From positions 248,001-312,000 of the forward strand of contig NZ_JAPFQO010000002.1 of the NCBI RefSeq assembly GCF_026241195.1: a stretch of DNA of 64,000 nt. Direction: 5' to 3'. Shown in pieces: positions 8,510-18,500 of this stretch. How positions within the stretch are numbered: position 1 is the first letter of the stretch; each line of letters starts with the position of its first letter. Source of the stretch: Pontibacter anaerobius. GTDB taxonomy: Bacteria > Bacteroidota > Bacteroidia > Cytophagales > Hymenobacteraceae. The position numbers and the translations under genes were made by a program. Under the pieces are notes generated by a model. It was not told the origin of the DNA and made no database searches. It was given only the letters and a program-made list of their open reading frames with translations.

Positions 8510-9270
8510 TGAGAAGAGCCCTGTTGTTTTTGGTTGTTCTGGCTGGCTTTGTAGTCGCCTGTGAGGATAAGTATAAAGACCCGGACCCAAATGTAATGGG
8601 CTACGACTACTATCCGCTGGAAGTCGGGGATTACCGCATTTACAATGTAACGGATATCCGTTTCATGAGCGACGTGGGCGACACCACCCGCTTTCAGTTG
8701 CGCGAACGTGTAGATACGACCTTCTTCGACCAAACCAACACGCTTACCTATAAAATTATCCGTTCTATCCGTGGCAATGAGAATCAGGAGTGGGTGGATG
8801 ATTCAGTGATGGTGGTGACCAAGAGTGATGCTATGGTGGTGGAAACCAGAAACAATACGAAGCATGTAAAGTTAGTGTTTCCTGTAAAAGAAGGTTTTAC
8901 ATGGTTAGGTGATGCTTATAACAATAACAAAGAAGCTAGCTATAAACCTGACCCAGCCACCAACAGAAGATCTGATTACTACCTTATTAAGGAATCATAT
9001 ACTTTTGAGAATGTGGGGCAGGCCTTTTCTATAAATGATACGACTTACTCCAAAACATTAACAGTTGTTCAGGGTACTCCAATAGAAACTTGGATTGGTT
9101 ATGACGATCGTAAAGAAGTTTATGCCGAAGGCGTAGGTATGGTTTATAGGTTATATACAAGAATTATCTATTGCAACGCAATGGAATCAAAAGACTGCAC
9201 CTATGGCATTGGCTACAAACTCCACGGCCACGAGCGGCACGAAAAACTGATCTCCTACGGAAAAGAATAA
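8509..9270 (+). CDS. Hypothetical lipoprotein
   Basis: A 253-residue protein with a lipoprotein signal: positive start (MRRA), hydrophobic core, and lipobox FVVAC with Cys at residue 18. The mature start is EDKYKDPDP. A charged start after Cys is common for surface-exposed Bacteroidota lipoproteins. The remainder is rich in beta-strand patterns (YYPLEVGDYRIYNVTD) and has no catalytic motif I recognise. The start codon overlaps the mnmA stop and the S8 peptidase starts 3 bases after its stop, so the three are probably one transcript although functionally unrelated. Function unknown. Confidence 0.85.
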   Translation: MRRALLFLVVLAGFVVACEDKYKDPDPNVMGYDYYPLEVGDYRIYNVTDIRFMSDVGDTTRFQLRERVDTTFFDQTNTLTYKIIRSIRGNENQEWVDDSVMVVTKSDAMVVETRNNTKHVKLVFPVKEGFTWLGDAYNNNKEASYKPDPATNRRSDYYLIKESYTFENVGQAFSINDTTYSKTLTVVQGTPIETWIGYDDRKEVYAEGVGMVYRLYTRIIYCNAMESKDCTYGIGYKLHGHERHEKLISYGKE

Positions 9271-9273
9271 ACT

Positions 9274-10938
9274 ATGCGCTTGCTGCTCCTCTTTATCTGC
9301 TTGCTGCCGCACCTGCCCGTTTTGGCGCAGGAATCCGGTAACACAGATGGAGAAGAGCAGAAGCGTTTGGTATACTTCACAGACAAAAACAACACGCCTT
9401 TCTCCCTCTCAAAGCCACTAGAGTTTCTCTCACCAAAAGCGCTGCAGCGGAGAAGCAGACAAAATATCCCCCTCACTAATCGTGATCTTCCGGTAAACCC
9501 TGTTTATGTGTCTGGCTTGCAAGAGGCTGGCGTCAGGGTTTGGTATACTTCGCGTTGGTTCAATGCGGCGGTGGTGCAATGTTCTGATGCGCAGCTTCAG
9601 CAACTGGAGTCGCTGGCTTATGTACAGCGAACGCAAACCCTGAACAGAGTGGCCGGGGCAGCGGGAGCTATGCAACAGGAAACGGAACAAGAGTTAGTGG
9701 TTACTTCCGAAGAAGCTGCCGGTTGGCCTGTATTGGAAAGGGAGGACTATGGCTTGGCCTTTCATCAAGCGGATATGCTGGGGGCTGACGAGCTGCACAT
9801 GGATAACTACACCGGCGCAGGTATGACCATTGCCGTGTTTGATGCCGGATTTCCGGAAGTTCCTAATGTAAGCGCATTTTCACACCTTTTCCAGAATAAC
9901 CAGCTACAGGCTACCTATGATTTTGTGCAAAAGCAGGAGAGCGTTTTTGGGGCAGATGCACATGGCACGGCTGTTCTCTCTACCATGGCTGCATATGTGC
10001 CAGGCACCATGGTTGGCACCGCATTCGGAGCCAATTACCTTTTGCTTCGTACGGAGGATGCCGCCACCGAACACAACATAGAGGAGGTAAACTGGCTTTT
10101 GGCCGCCGAGTTTGCCGATAGCGCTGGCGCTGACGTAATCAACTCCTCCCTCGGCTACACCGTTTTTGATTCACCCTCCCGAAGCTATACTTACCAGGAT
10201 CTGGATGGCAACACCTCGATTGTATCTAAAGCCGCTGACTTTGCTGCCGCCGCTGGTATGCTGGTGGTAGTAAGCGCAGGTAATGAGGGGAATAAAAACT
10301 GGCGCTACATTTCAGCACCTGCCGATGGCGATTCTGTTCTGGCTGTTGGGGCCGTGGACTCGCTGGGTGTGAAAGCTTTATTCAGCTCTTTTGGGCCTAC
10401 AGCCGATGGAAGAATTAAGCCGGATGTGGTGGCGCTGGGGCAGCAGGCATACTTTATACTGCCAAATGGCAGGTTAGCACAGGGCAATGGTACTTCTTTT
10501 GCCGGCCCCATTATGGCGGGGTTTGCTGCGAGCCTGTGGCAGGCCCACCCGTTCAAAACCAATATAGAAATGATAGAGCTGTTGCGCAGCAGCGGGAGCA
10601 ATGCCGAGAACCCTGATAACAGTATAGGCTACGGTATACCAAACTATAGCCGTACCATTACCTCTTTGCCAGAGTTAATCACCGGGGAGTCGTTGTACAT
10701 TACCAACCCGGTGGGCCGGGAGCCAATTATACTTTATCTGGGGCAGGAGTGGCTGCAGCAGTTGGTGGAGGTGCAGGTACTGGATGGTACAGGTAAGCAG
10801 GTGTATCGCCAAAGTATAAATCAGCCGGGCCAGGAGCAGCCCCTAAAGCTGCAGCCGCAGGATTTACGTAATGGTTTATACTTGTGCCGGGTAAGGTCAG
10901 GAAACAGAGTGGCCACGCTTCGCTTCATAAAGTTATAG
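9274..10938 (+). CDS. Secreted S8 (subtilisin) family serine peptidase with T9SS sorting domain
   Basis: A 554-residue precursor. Signal peptide at residues 1-19 (LLLLFICLLPHLPVLAQ), then a prodomain of about 130 residues. The catalytic triad is visible as Asp190 (IAVFDAGF), His230 (DAHGTAVLST) and Ser408 (NGTSFAGPIMAG), with the oxyanion Asn in SAGNEGN (about 337). The last ~85 residues (ITNPVGREPIILYL to LRFIKL) match type-A C-terminal sorting domains, which target proteins through the type IX secretion system and are usually cleaved and replaced by a surface anchor. Close homologues are often annotated simply as S8 peptidase. Start chosen at the first ATG, 3 bases after the lipoprotein stop. 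Confidence 0.93.
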   Translation: MRLLLLFICLLPHLPVLAQESGNTDGEEQKRLVYFTDKNNTPFSLSKPLEFLSPKALQRRSRQNIPLTNRDLPVNPVYVSGLQEAGVRVWYTSRWFNAAVVQCSDAQLQQLESLAYVQRTQTLNRVAGAAGAMQQETEQELVVTSEEAAGWPVLEREDYGLAFHQADMLGADELHMDNYTGAGMTIAVFDAGFPEVPNVSAFSHLFQNNQLQATYDFVQKQESVFGADAHGTAVLSTMAAYVPGTMVGTAFGANYLLLRTEDAATEHNIEEVNWLLAAEFADSAGADVINSSLGYTVFDSPSRSYTYQDLDGNTSIVSKAADFAAAAGMLVVVSAGNEGNKNWRYISAPADGDSVLAVGAVDSLGVKALFSSFGPTADGRIKPDVVALGQQAYFILPNGRLAQGNGTSFAGPIMAGFAASLWQAHPFKTNIEMIELLRSSGSNAENPDNSIGYGIPNYSRTITSLPELITGESLYITNPVGREPIILYLGQEWLQQLVEVQVLDGTGKQVYRQSINQPGQEQPLKLQPQDLRNGLYLCRVRSGNRVATLRFIKL

Positions 10939-10986
10939 TTTGATTATCAGCGGATAAATCATCTGCCAGATTCATAATTTAAATTT

Positions 10987-10994
10987 TACCTTTG
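10987..10994 (+). promoter_or_regulatory. Candidate -7 box for rpe
   Basis: TACCTTTG fits TAnnTTTG and ends only 5 bases before the rpe ATG, so a transcript from here would be nearly leaderless. No TTG is found at the usual distance upstream. Weak call. Confidence 0.3.
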
Positions 10995-10999
10995 CAGGT

Positions 11000-11653
11000 A
11001 TGAGACCTTTAATTGCTCCTTCCATATTAGCTTCTGACTTTGCCAATCTGCAGGCGGAGGTGGAGATGCTCAACAAAAGCCAGGCCGACTGGCTGCACAT
11101 TGATATAATGGACGGCCGTTTTGTGCCAAACATTTCTTTTGGTTTTCCGGTAATGGAGGCGATCAAGCGCCATGCGCAGAAGCCGATGGACGTGCACCTG
11201 ATGATTGTGGAGCCGGAGCAATATATTGAGCGTTTCAGAGAGGCTGGTGCCGATACCATTTCGGTACACATTGAGGCTAGTAACCACCTGCATCGCACGG
11301 TGCAGCAGATTAAAGCGACAGGTGCCAAGGCCGGTATCGCGGTAAACCCACATACTTCGGTTCAGTTGCTTTCGGATATAATCGCGGATGTGGACCTGGT
11401 GTTGCTTATGTCAGTAAACCCGGGCTTTGGCGGACAGAAGTTTATCGAGAACACGTACCGCAAGATAGAAGCGACAAAGGACCTGATCATCCAGCGTAAC
11501 TCACAGGCCATGATTGAGGTGGATGGCGGTGTGAACCAGGAGAACGCGCGGCTGTTGCTGGAGAAGGGGGCAGATGTGCTGGTGGCCGGCAGTTTTGTGT
11601 TCTCGTCAGCAGACCCGATCCAGACCATCACCGATTTAAAATCATCCAAATAA
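11000..11653 (+). CDS. rpe: Ribulose-phosphate 3-epimerase
   Basis: Interconverts ribulose 5-phosphate and xylulose 5-phosphate in the pentose phosphate pathway. Visible family motifs: IAPSILASDFANL at the N-terminus (Ser and metal-site region), LHIDIMDGRFVPNISFG with the metal-binding His and catalytic Asp, DVHLMI with a second metal His, VLLMSVNPGFGGQ, and IEVDGGVN with the second catalytic Asp. VAGSFVF forms the phosphate-binding end. Length (217) is normal. It is followed after 15 bases by a TonB-dependent receptor gene that could be co-transcribed. Confidence 0.98.
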   Translation: MRPLIAPSILASDFANLQAEVEMLNKSQADWLHIDIMDGRFVPNISFGFPVMEAIKRHAQKPMDVHLMIVEPEQYIERFREAGADTISVHIEASNHLHRTVQQIKATGAKAGIAVNPHTSVQLLSDIIADVDLVLLMSVNPGFGGQKFIENTYRKIEATKDLIIQRNSQAMIEVDGGVNQENARLLLEKGADVLVAGSFVFSSADPIQTITDLKSSK

Positions 11654-11668
11654 TTACCTGCGCCCCAG

Positions 11669-14101
11669 ATGCTGAAATATCTATTGGTATGGTTGTGTAT
11701 ACTTTTGCCCTTAGGTGTTGCTGCACAACAGGCTAAACTTGCCGGTAAGGTGCTAAACCAGCAGCAGGAGCCGCTGGAGTTGGCCACGGTTGGTATAAAA
11801 GGTGCCACATGGGGCACCCAGACCAATGCTGCCGGCGAATTTATACTTGCCGTGCCTTCGCAGCGGGAGATCGTGGTTTTGGTAAGGTACCTGGGGTATA
11901 AAGAACTGGAGCAGAAACTCATGTTGCAGCCCGGCGAAACCAAAGCCGTGCAGTTTATACTTGAGCCTGACCCACAGCAGCTGAGAATCGTAGATGTACG
12001 CGGTAAAAATGATGACGCCAGGGAGCAGGTAAGCGTAACTACTCTGGACCCGCGTGATATCAGTAACCTTCCTTCTGCCTTCGGCGATTTCAATAAAGTG
12101 TTGGTCACGCTGCCGGGTGTAACCAGTAACAACGAGCTATCCAGCACCTATTCCGTGCGTGGCGGTAATTACGACGAGAACTTAGTATACGTCAACAACA
12201 TTGAGATCTACCGGCCATTTCTCATCACCTCAGCGCAGCAGGAGGGGCTCTCTTTCGTGAACCCCGATCTGGTGGGAGATATTCAGTTCTCTTCCGGTGG
12301 CTGGCAACCGAAGTATGCGGATAAGCTGTCGTCGGTTTTAAATATCAAGTATAAAGTACCTTCCGAATTTGCCGCCTCTGTAAGTGGAGGTTTAACCGGT
12401 GGAACGATACATCTTGAATCAGCCTCAAAAAACAAGAAGGTCTCTTATCTATTTGGTGCTCGCCATAAAAACGGGCAGTATATACTTAGGGGGCTGCAAA
12501 CGGACGGCAAATATAACCCTATCTTCACCGATGCGCAGGCATACGTACAGATTGACCTTACCAAAGACAGCCTTGAACGGGGCCGCACGAAACTTGGCAT
12601 ACTAACCAGCTATGCCCAAAATGATTTCAGGGTGGAGCCGGAGTCGCAGGTTACGACATTTGGAACGCGAAACACGCCACTGCGCCTCCTCATCGGCTTT
12701 GACGGACAGGAGCGGATGGAGTACGCCACTTACCAGGCCGGTATAAACCTATCGCACCGTTTCAGCCAATTTTATACTTCAGAGTTCATACTTTCGGGTG
12801 TGCACTCGCGGGAACGCGAGTTTCGGGATGTGGAGGCGGGGTATAGGCTTTGCGATGTGGGCACCACCGGGAATAACTTTGGCGAATGCCAGCAGGAGCG
12901 GGGAGTGGGCAGTACTTTTAACCATGCCCGTAACACCTTACTCGCGCGCATGTTGGCAGCTGAACTACGTAATACCTGGCAAGTGAGCCAGCGCAGCAAC
13001 CTCCAGTTCGGTGCGAAGGTGGGGTCTGAAAATATAGAGGACCAGCTGCAGGAGTATGGCTTCTCCGACTCTGCCGACTACGTGACACATGATTATTACC
13101 TTCAATCCAAGCTTGATTTGAACACGCTGCGCTTTAGCGGCTTCCTGCAACATACTTTTGAGCTGGATTCTCTGAAGACGATTACCTACGGCATCCGCGC
13201 CACATACTGGGATTACAACAGGGAACTGAATTTTTCTCCGCGCGTGCAGTATTCTTTCATCACCCGCCAGAACCCAAATCTATCTTTTAAGACCGCGCTC
13301 GGTTTATACTTTCAGCCCCCGTTTTACCGCGAGCTCCGCGATTTTAACGGAGTCCTTAACCCGGAGCTGAAAGCTCAAAGTTCCGTACATGCCATTGTAG
13401 GCAGCGATTACCTTTTCAAAGCCTGGGGCAGGGATTTTAAACTAACCACCGAAGCATACTATAAATGGATGACGAATGTGGTGCCCTATGACCTGGACAA
13501 TGTACGTCTGCGCTATTATGCCAAAAACAATGCAAAGGCTTATGCAGCCGGCTTTGATGTGCGCGTGAACGGCGAGTTTATACAGGGAGCTGAATCCTGG
13601 CTGAGCGTTGGGCTGCTGACGACAAAGGAGAATGTGGAGGGCGACTCTATTTCGGCATACAATTCGCAGGGCGAGTTGCTGGGCAAGCAGGAGCAGGGGT
13701 ATATCCGCAGGCCATCGGACCAGTTGCTGAACATAGGCGTTTTCTTCCAGGACCACCTGCCGGACAACCCCACCGTGCGTATGTACCTGAACCTGGTGTA
13801 CGGCAGCGGCCTTCCTTTTGGTCCGCCGCAGCAGCCCGAGTACCGCAATGCCTTCGATGGCCGCTCTTACAAGCGCGTAGATATTGGCTTCTCGAAAGTG
13901 ATTGTAGTGGAGAGCGATGTGGTAAAGCAAAGAAAATTCGGGTTGGAGAGCCTTTGGGTGGGGTTAGAGGTACTTAACCTGATTGACGCGAAGAATAGGG
14001 TTTCTTACAACTACGTAAGCGATGTAAATGGTGTGACTTATGCCGTTCCGAATTACCTGTCGGGGCGTAGGCTGAACCTCAGGGTTGTAGCTAAATTCTA
14101 A
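11669..14101 (+). CDS. TonB-dependent receptor with carboxypeptidase-like regulatory domain
   Basis: An 810-residue outer-membrane receptor. Signal peptide at residues 1-20 (LLVWLCILLPLGVAAQQ), then a CarboxypepD_reg-like beta-sandwich (about 22-105; KLAGKVLNQQQEPLELATV), then a plug domain (about 115-225) containing TLPGVTSNNELSSTYSVRGG, which matches the plug motif with VRGG. A long barrel follows, ending RRLNLRVVAKF with the terminal Phe. It lacks the SusC-specific partner SusD next door, so it is a stand-alone receptor; the ligand is unknown. It would depend on a TonB-ExbBD complex such as that at 2352-4404. A perfect-palindrome terminator follows. Confidence 0.93.
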   Translation: MLKYLLVWLCILLPLGVAAQQAKLAGKVLNQQQEPLELATVGIKGATWGTQTNAAGEFILAVPSQREIVVLVRYLGYKELEQKLMLQPGETKAVQFILEPDPQQLRIVDVRGKNDDAREQVSVTTLDPRDISNLPSAFGDFNKVLVTLPGVTSNNELSSTYSVRGGNYDENLVYVNNIEIYRPFLITSAQQEGLSFVNPDLVGDIQFSSGGWQPKYADKLSSVLNIKYKVPSEFAASVSGGLTGGTIHLESASKNKKVSYLFGARHKNGQYILRGLQTDGKYNPIFTDAQAYVQIDLTKDSLERGRTKLGILTSYAQNDFRVEPESQVTTFGTRNTPLRLLIGFDGQERMEYATYQAGINLSHRFSQFYTSEFILSGVHSREREFRDVEAGYRLCDVGTTGNNFGECQQERGVGSTFNHARNTLLARMLAAELRNTWQVSQRSNLQFGAKVGSENIEDQLQEYGFSDSADYVTHDYYLQSKLDLNTLRFSGFLQHTFELDSLKTITYGIRATYWDYNRELNFSPRVQYSFITRQNPNLSFKTALGLYFQPPFYRELRDFNGVLNPELKAQSSVHAIVGSDYLFKAWGRDFKLTTEAYYKWMTNVVPYDLDNVRLRYYAKNNAKAYAAGFDVRVNGEFIQGAESWLSVGLLTTKENVEGDSISAYNSQGELLGKQEQGYIRRPSDQLLNIGVFFQDHLPDNPTVRMYLNLVYGSGLPFGPPQQPEYRNAFDGRSYKRVDIGFSKVIVVESDVVKQRKFGLESLWVGLEVLNLIDAKNRVSYNYVSDVNGVTYAVPNYLSGRRLNLRVVAKF

Positions 14102-14107
14102 TAAGAC

Positions 14108-14161
14108 AAGTATAAAAGAGCGGGGGAGCCAAGATCTTGGCTCCCCCGCTCTTTTATACTT
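14108..14161 (+). terminator. Bidirectional terminator, 54-bp perfect palindrome
   Basis: Every base from 14108 to 14161 is symmetric around 14134/14135. The inner GC-rich stem is flanked by A and T tracts, so it can terminate both the receptor gene (plus) and the DUF2911 gene (minus). Its outer ends are AAGTATA and TATACTT, the over-represented heptamer. Confidence 0.92.
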
Positions 14162-14168
14162 TAATCAC

Positions 14169-15041
14169 TTATTTGCGTTTTTTCCATTCGCTATAAGCTG
14201 TTTCAATCTGTTTGGCGTACGTTTGATAACTTTCTGGTTCTGAGTTTCCTAGTTGCATGGCTTTAGCCGATAAGGTGGCTGCCATCTGGTACTCATTGTT
14301 ATAAGCATAAAGCTTGGCCTTAATCCAGTTATTATAGAAATTCTCTTTTATCGCAATCGATTTATTTATCCATTGAAGCGCTTTCTGATGGTGCTCTTTT
14401 CGAGGCAGCATGTACTCGGCACATTGTGCCCAGGTATACCAGTCGTCATCAGCGGCACTTGCCAGTGCTTTATTTATATTCTCCAGCGCCTTTTTCTCAA
14501 CATCCGTCTCAATATTAAGCGACATTCTGGTGTTCTCCCAGGCAAGATTTAGCTTCGCTTTGTTTGTACTGATATCAGAGAAGGAGAACTGCATCGTTTC
14601 CACAAACACATCCGACTTCAAGGGTTTTACCTCCAGGTAAGCCACATCATCCAGCTCATTGTAACCCTCCAAACCCCACAGGGTCGTGTCTTTGTTTAAA
14701 ACAACATGCCATAAAGAATCACTCTGCGGGAAAATAAAAAAGGAGTAAGTGCCGGCGGGTACACGCTCGTTGTTCAGAAAAAGTTCGTCCTGGAAAGTAA
14801 CCAGCGTTGCTTCGTTGGCACCTGCTCGCCACATTTCGCCATACGGCACAAGTCCCCCGAAAACCTTTCGGCCTCTAACACTAGGTGCATGGTAATTTAC
14901 AGTGACATCTGTTAGACCAATCGTTTGGCGCAGCATAGCCGCCGGACTAGCCTGCGGCAATTGTACCTGAGCAGAAACGTTACCAACCCCTAATATAAGG
15001 GTTAAAGAAAGTATAAAAATGGTATATAAAACTCTTATCAT
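14169..15041 (-). CDS. DUF2911 domain-containing secreted protein
   Basis: A 290-residue protein with a signal peptide (residues 1-24, ending NVSAQ). The central part carries the DUF2911 pattern: VNYHAPSVRGRKVFGGLVPYGEMWRAGANEAT, seen here at about residues 48-79, followed by VPAGTYSFFIFPQ and WHVVLNKD. The C-terminal ~110 residues are helical and TPR-like (NINKALASAADDDWYTWAQ and later repeats). The family is common in Bacteroidota and its biochemical role is not known. The gene converges on the receptor gene and diverges from the MBG surface protein. Confidence 0.88.
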   Translation of the reverse strand: MIRVLYTIFILSLTLILGVGNVSAQVQLPQASPAAMLRQTIGLTDVTVNYHAPSVRGRKVFGGLVPYGEMWRAGANEATLVTFQDELFLNNERVPAGTYSFFIFPQSDSLWHVVLNKDTTLWGLEGYNELDDVAYLEVKPLKSDVFVETMQFSFSDISTNKAKLNLAWENTRMSLNIETDVEKKALENINKALASAADDDWYTWAQCAEYMLPRKEHHQKALQWINKSIAIKENFYNNWIKAKLYAYNNEYQMAATLSAKAMQLGNSEPESYQTYAKQIETAYSEWKKRK

Positions 15042-15505
15042 GGCACTAGGTATACTTTAAAGGGCTGTTTCTACGGTATCCCATACCGAAAAAACTATGC
15101 CAATACTATCGCTACTCGCTTATATTTTGCATGCAAAGCTAATAAAGTTTACTCTAAAGTAGAGTCCGGCTTTATGCTCTTTCTCTTGCAATTGGTAAGT
15201 ACTCATTCTTACAGTTATTACATGAACCCTTACATTAAATCTAAGATTAAATAAAGTTTTATAGTTAAAATAAATGCTATAAAAATGCAACTTTAAATAT
15301 TATTTGCTGTACTTAGTATACGTATAATTACACTTCCGCTCCATTTAGTTTAAAAGTACATTACCTAGTTAATGGTTCTCCTTTAAGGTGTGCCTTATAG
15401 CTTTCCGGTAGGTGCTTTATGATTTATACTTTAGCTATGCGGTTGGCTATCTGAAGTATAGATTCTTCCTTTTTCTTGCTAAACCATTTTTAACCTTTTA
15501 ATTAT
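15042..15505. other. AT-rich divergent intergenic region
   Basis: This gap separates the divergent DUF2911 and MBG genes and must hold both promoters. It contains no ORF with coding character, and no convincing TTG-N19/21-TAnnTTTG pair. It carries several copies of the TATACTT/AAGTATA heptamer (near 15050, 15426 and 15458). Confidence 0.5.
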
Positions 15506-18500
15506 ATGAATGTAAAACCTTTACACTCACACTATTTTATTGTGCGCCAAGTTATCAGGCTGTTCCTGCTGGTCTCTGCACTTTACCTGCTGGCTGGCCC
15601 TGGAGTGATGGCTCAGACAGTCACCTCAGACAAAGATGACTATGCCCCAGGCGAAATTGCCATCATAACAGGCGCCGGTTGGATGCAAGACTCCTTGGTT
15701 GATGTGCACTTTGAGGAAGAGCCGTCTCATGACCATCACCATGGTTACCACGACACCAGAGTTAATCCTGATGGTACCTGGCGAATTGAGTACCCTATTG
15801 AGGACAGGCATTTGGGCGTTAAATTCACGGTTATAGTGGTAGGCCAGCAAACCGGGATAGAGAAAAGAGCCAACTTTACGGATGGCCAGCTACATGAGCT
15901 AACAATCGGAAATCAATCCGTAGTACCCACATTTGGAGTACCAACCCAAGTTCAGTATCAGAGCTCCATAAGGGTGGCTGGAAACAATAACTCTACTGCT
16001 ACGATTACGCTGGATGTAGAGGGGCTGCCAAGCGGCGTAACCTTTAGCCCTGCTACTATTTCCGTTTCAGGTAACTCAACACGGCAGTTTATACTTACCC
16101 TGACAACGGCTCCAACTTCACCCGTGGTGCTGCCTCCTGGTCAAACGTTTACAGTTAAGGCCACTACGGCACATGCAAATGGCACTAGTTCTGTGAATCA
16201 GAGTGGCCTGCTTGTAATTGCGGCGCCCCCTTGTACTGCCCCTTCTGTTACAGCGCACCCTTTGGCGCAAGTACTTACTTTTGGTGGCTCAAATCCTGTA
16301 TTCTCGGTAACTGCAAGCGGAAATGTAAATGGTTATCAGTGGCAGGTAAGTACAGATAGTGGAGGTAGTTGGGATAACATACCGGGGGCATCTGCATCTG
16401 CTTACACTGTAGTAAACCCGGTAGTTGCCATGAGCGGCTATTTGTACAGGGCCGTGGTGAGCGGGTGTGGCACAAACAAGTATAGCAATGCAGCCAGTCT
16501 TACCGTTTCTCCAGCAACTGCTTCCATTACCTTGGCAGGATTAACTAAAACCTATACAGGCCAGCTGCAGGAAGCTACAGTCAGTTTGAGTCCCGCTGGT
16601 TTATCCGGACTAAACGTAACCTACAACGGCTCTGCAACGCCGCCAACCAATGCAGGTAGCTATAACGTGGTTGCCACCCTGGATAACCCCAACTACGTGG
16701 CGGCACCAATGAGTGCTACAATGGAGATCGTGAAAGCTGTGGCCACTGTTACTTTGCATAACCTTGTTCATACGTATGATGGAGACACGAAGTCTGCCAC
16801 TGCCGCTACAAATGCCAAAGACCAAAGCACCTTTACCATAACGTATGATGAAGTAGAAGAACTTCCTGTTAACCACAAACCAGGGGGATATGCTGTTACC
16901 GCCACCTTAAACAATGCCAATTACGCAGGAAGCGCAAGCGGGACACTGTTCATCAACAAAGCTGACCAGGTGATTAGTTGGGCCGCTCCGGCAAGTATAC
17001 GTTACGGCACTCCTTTATCTGCAACACAATTAAATGCGGGTCTGGCTACAGGAAACGGTGCGCTGGCCTACACTCCAGCGGCAGAAACCATACTTGGTGC
17101 AGGTGTACACACAATTCGGGTTACAGCCCATGAAACACAAAATTACAGGCAGACAGAAGCAACAGTAAGCCTGACGGTTACAAAGGCCACACCATCGATT
17201 ACACTTACCGAGGGGGGGCCTTACACTTATGATGGCATGGCTAAGAACATAAGCAGTGCTGTTGTTACAGGAGTGATAAACGACGATCTGGGAAGTGCGT
17301 CGGTATCTTACAGGAAGAGCGGTGTACCTGTAGGAAGGCCGGTAGAGACAGGCGAGTACGAGGTGCTGGCTGTTTTCGATGGAAACCCCAATTATACTTC
17401 AGCTCAAGTTACCGGCACGCTGAAGATTAACAAAGCAGCATTAAGTATAAAAGCGAATAATGCCCGTAAAACCTACGGAGAGGAAACTCCTATGTTAACC
17501 GCCACTATTGAAAGCGGAGCGGTAGCGGGAGAATCATTTCATGTTTCTGCCTCCTCGACCGTAACTTCCACCACGGGTGTCGGTACTTATGCCATCGTTC
17601 CTGCTATTACCGGGGCAACAATATCTAACTATGAGGTATCCGCCATTAACGGAACACTCACTGTTGATGCCAGACCAATAACCGTTGCTGCAGCAGGTAA
17701 AACCAAAGTATACGGAGACAGTGACCCAGGCCTTACGTTTACAATTATAGCAGGATCGCTGGTTGCAGGGGATGACTTTGAGGGCGCATTGGGTAGAGCA
17801 GCAGGTGAAAGAGTTGGTGTCTATACTATAAACCAGCACACGCTTACGCTCGGAGCCAATTATATGCTGAATTACGTTGAGTCTAAACTGAACATTACAC
17901 CGGCACGACTAACCGTAACGGCAAACAATGCCAATCGCTTATGTGGCCAGAGCAATCCGCAGTTTACGGGCGTTTTGGAGGGTGTAAAGTTTAACGATGC
18001 CATTTCAGCGAGCTATACCACTACTGCAGATGCGACCAGTGCTGTCGGCATCTATAGCATAGTGCCTGCATTATCTGGGCAGGCTTTGGAAAACTATACC
18101 ATTGAAGCTACTAACGGCACGTTAACCATCGGGGGGATAGTTGCGGATGCCTCTGCAAATGCCACTCCTCAGGCTCTGAAAAGCACGGCGACTACTATAG
18201 CAATAAGTGTCTATACTTTAACCGGTGCTGTAGCAGCTAATGTGCCCGTAACCTTATACTTTGACAGTCAGCCAGCTGTAAATACTTTGACTAATAGTTT
18301 GGGTGTTGCCACCGTGACAGTGGGCGTGCTACCAGCAGGAGTTTATAAAATTAGAGTTGTGGCTGGATCCGGTTGCGATGAGACGGTTGTTTACCTGCCA
18401 ATTTACGATCCTAATGGAGGGTTTGTAACCGGAGGCGGCTGGATCAACTCACCTGCCGGTGCCTACAAGGCCGATGCCACGCTGGCAGGTAAAGCACACT

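Noticed and set aside
11362..12147. Minus-strand ORF of 261 codons across rpe and the receptor gene
   Set aside because: It spans parts of two well-supported plus-strand genes; composition rich in Ser and Cys is typical of antisense reading.
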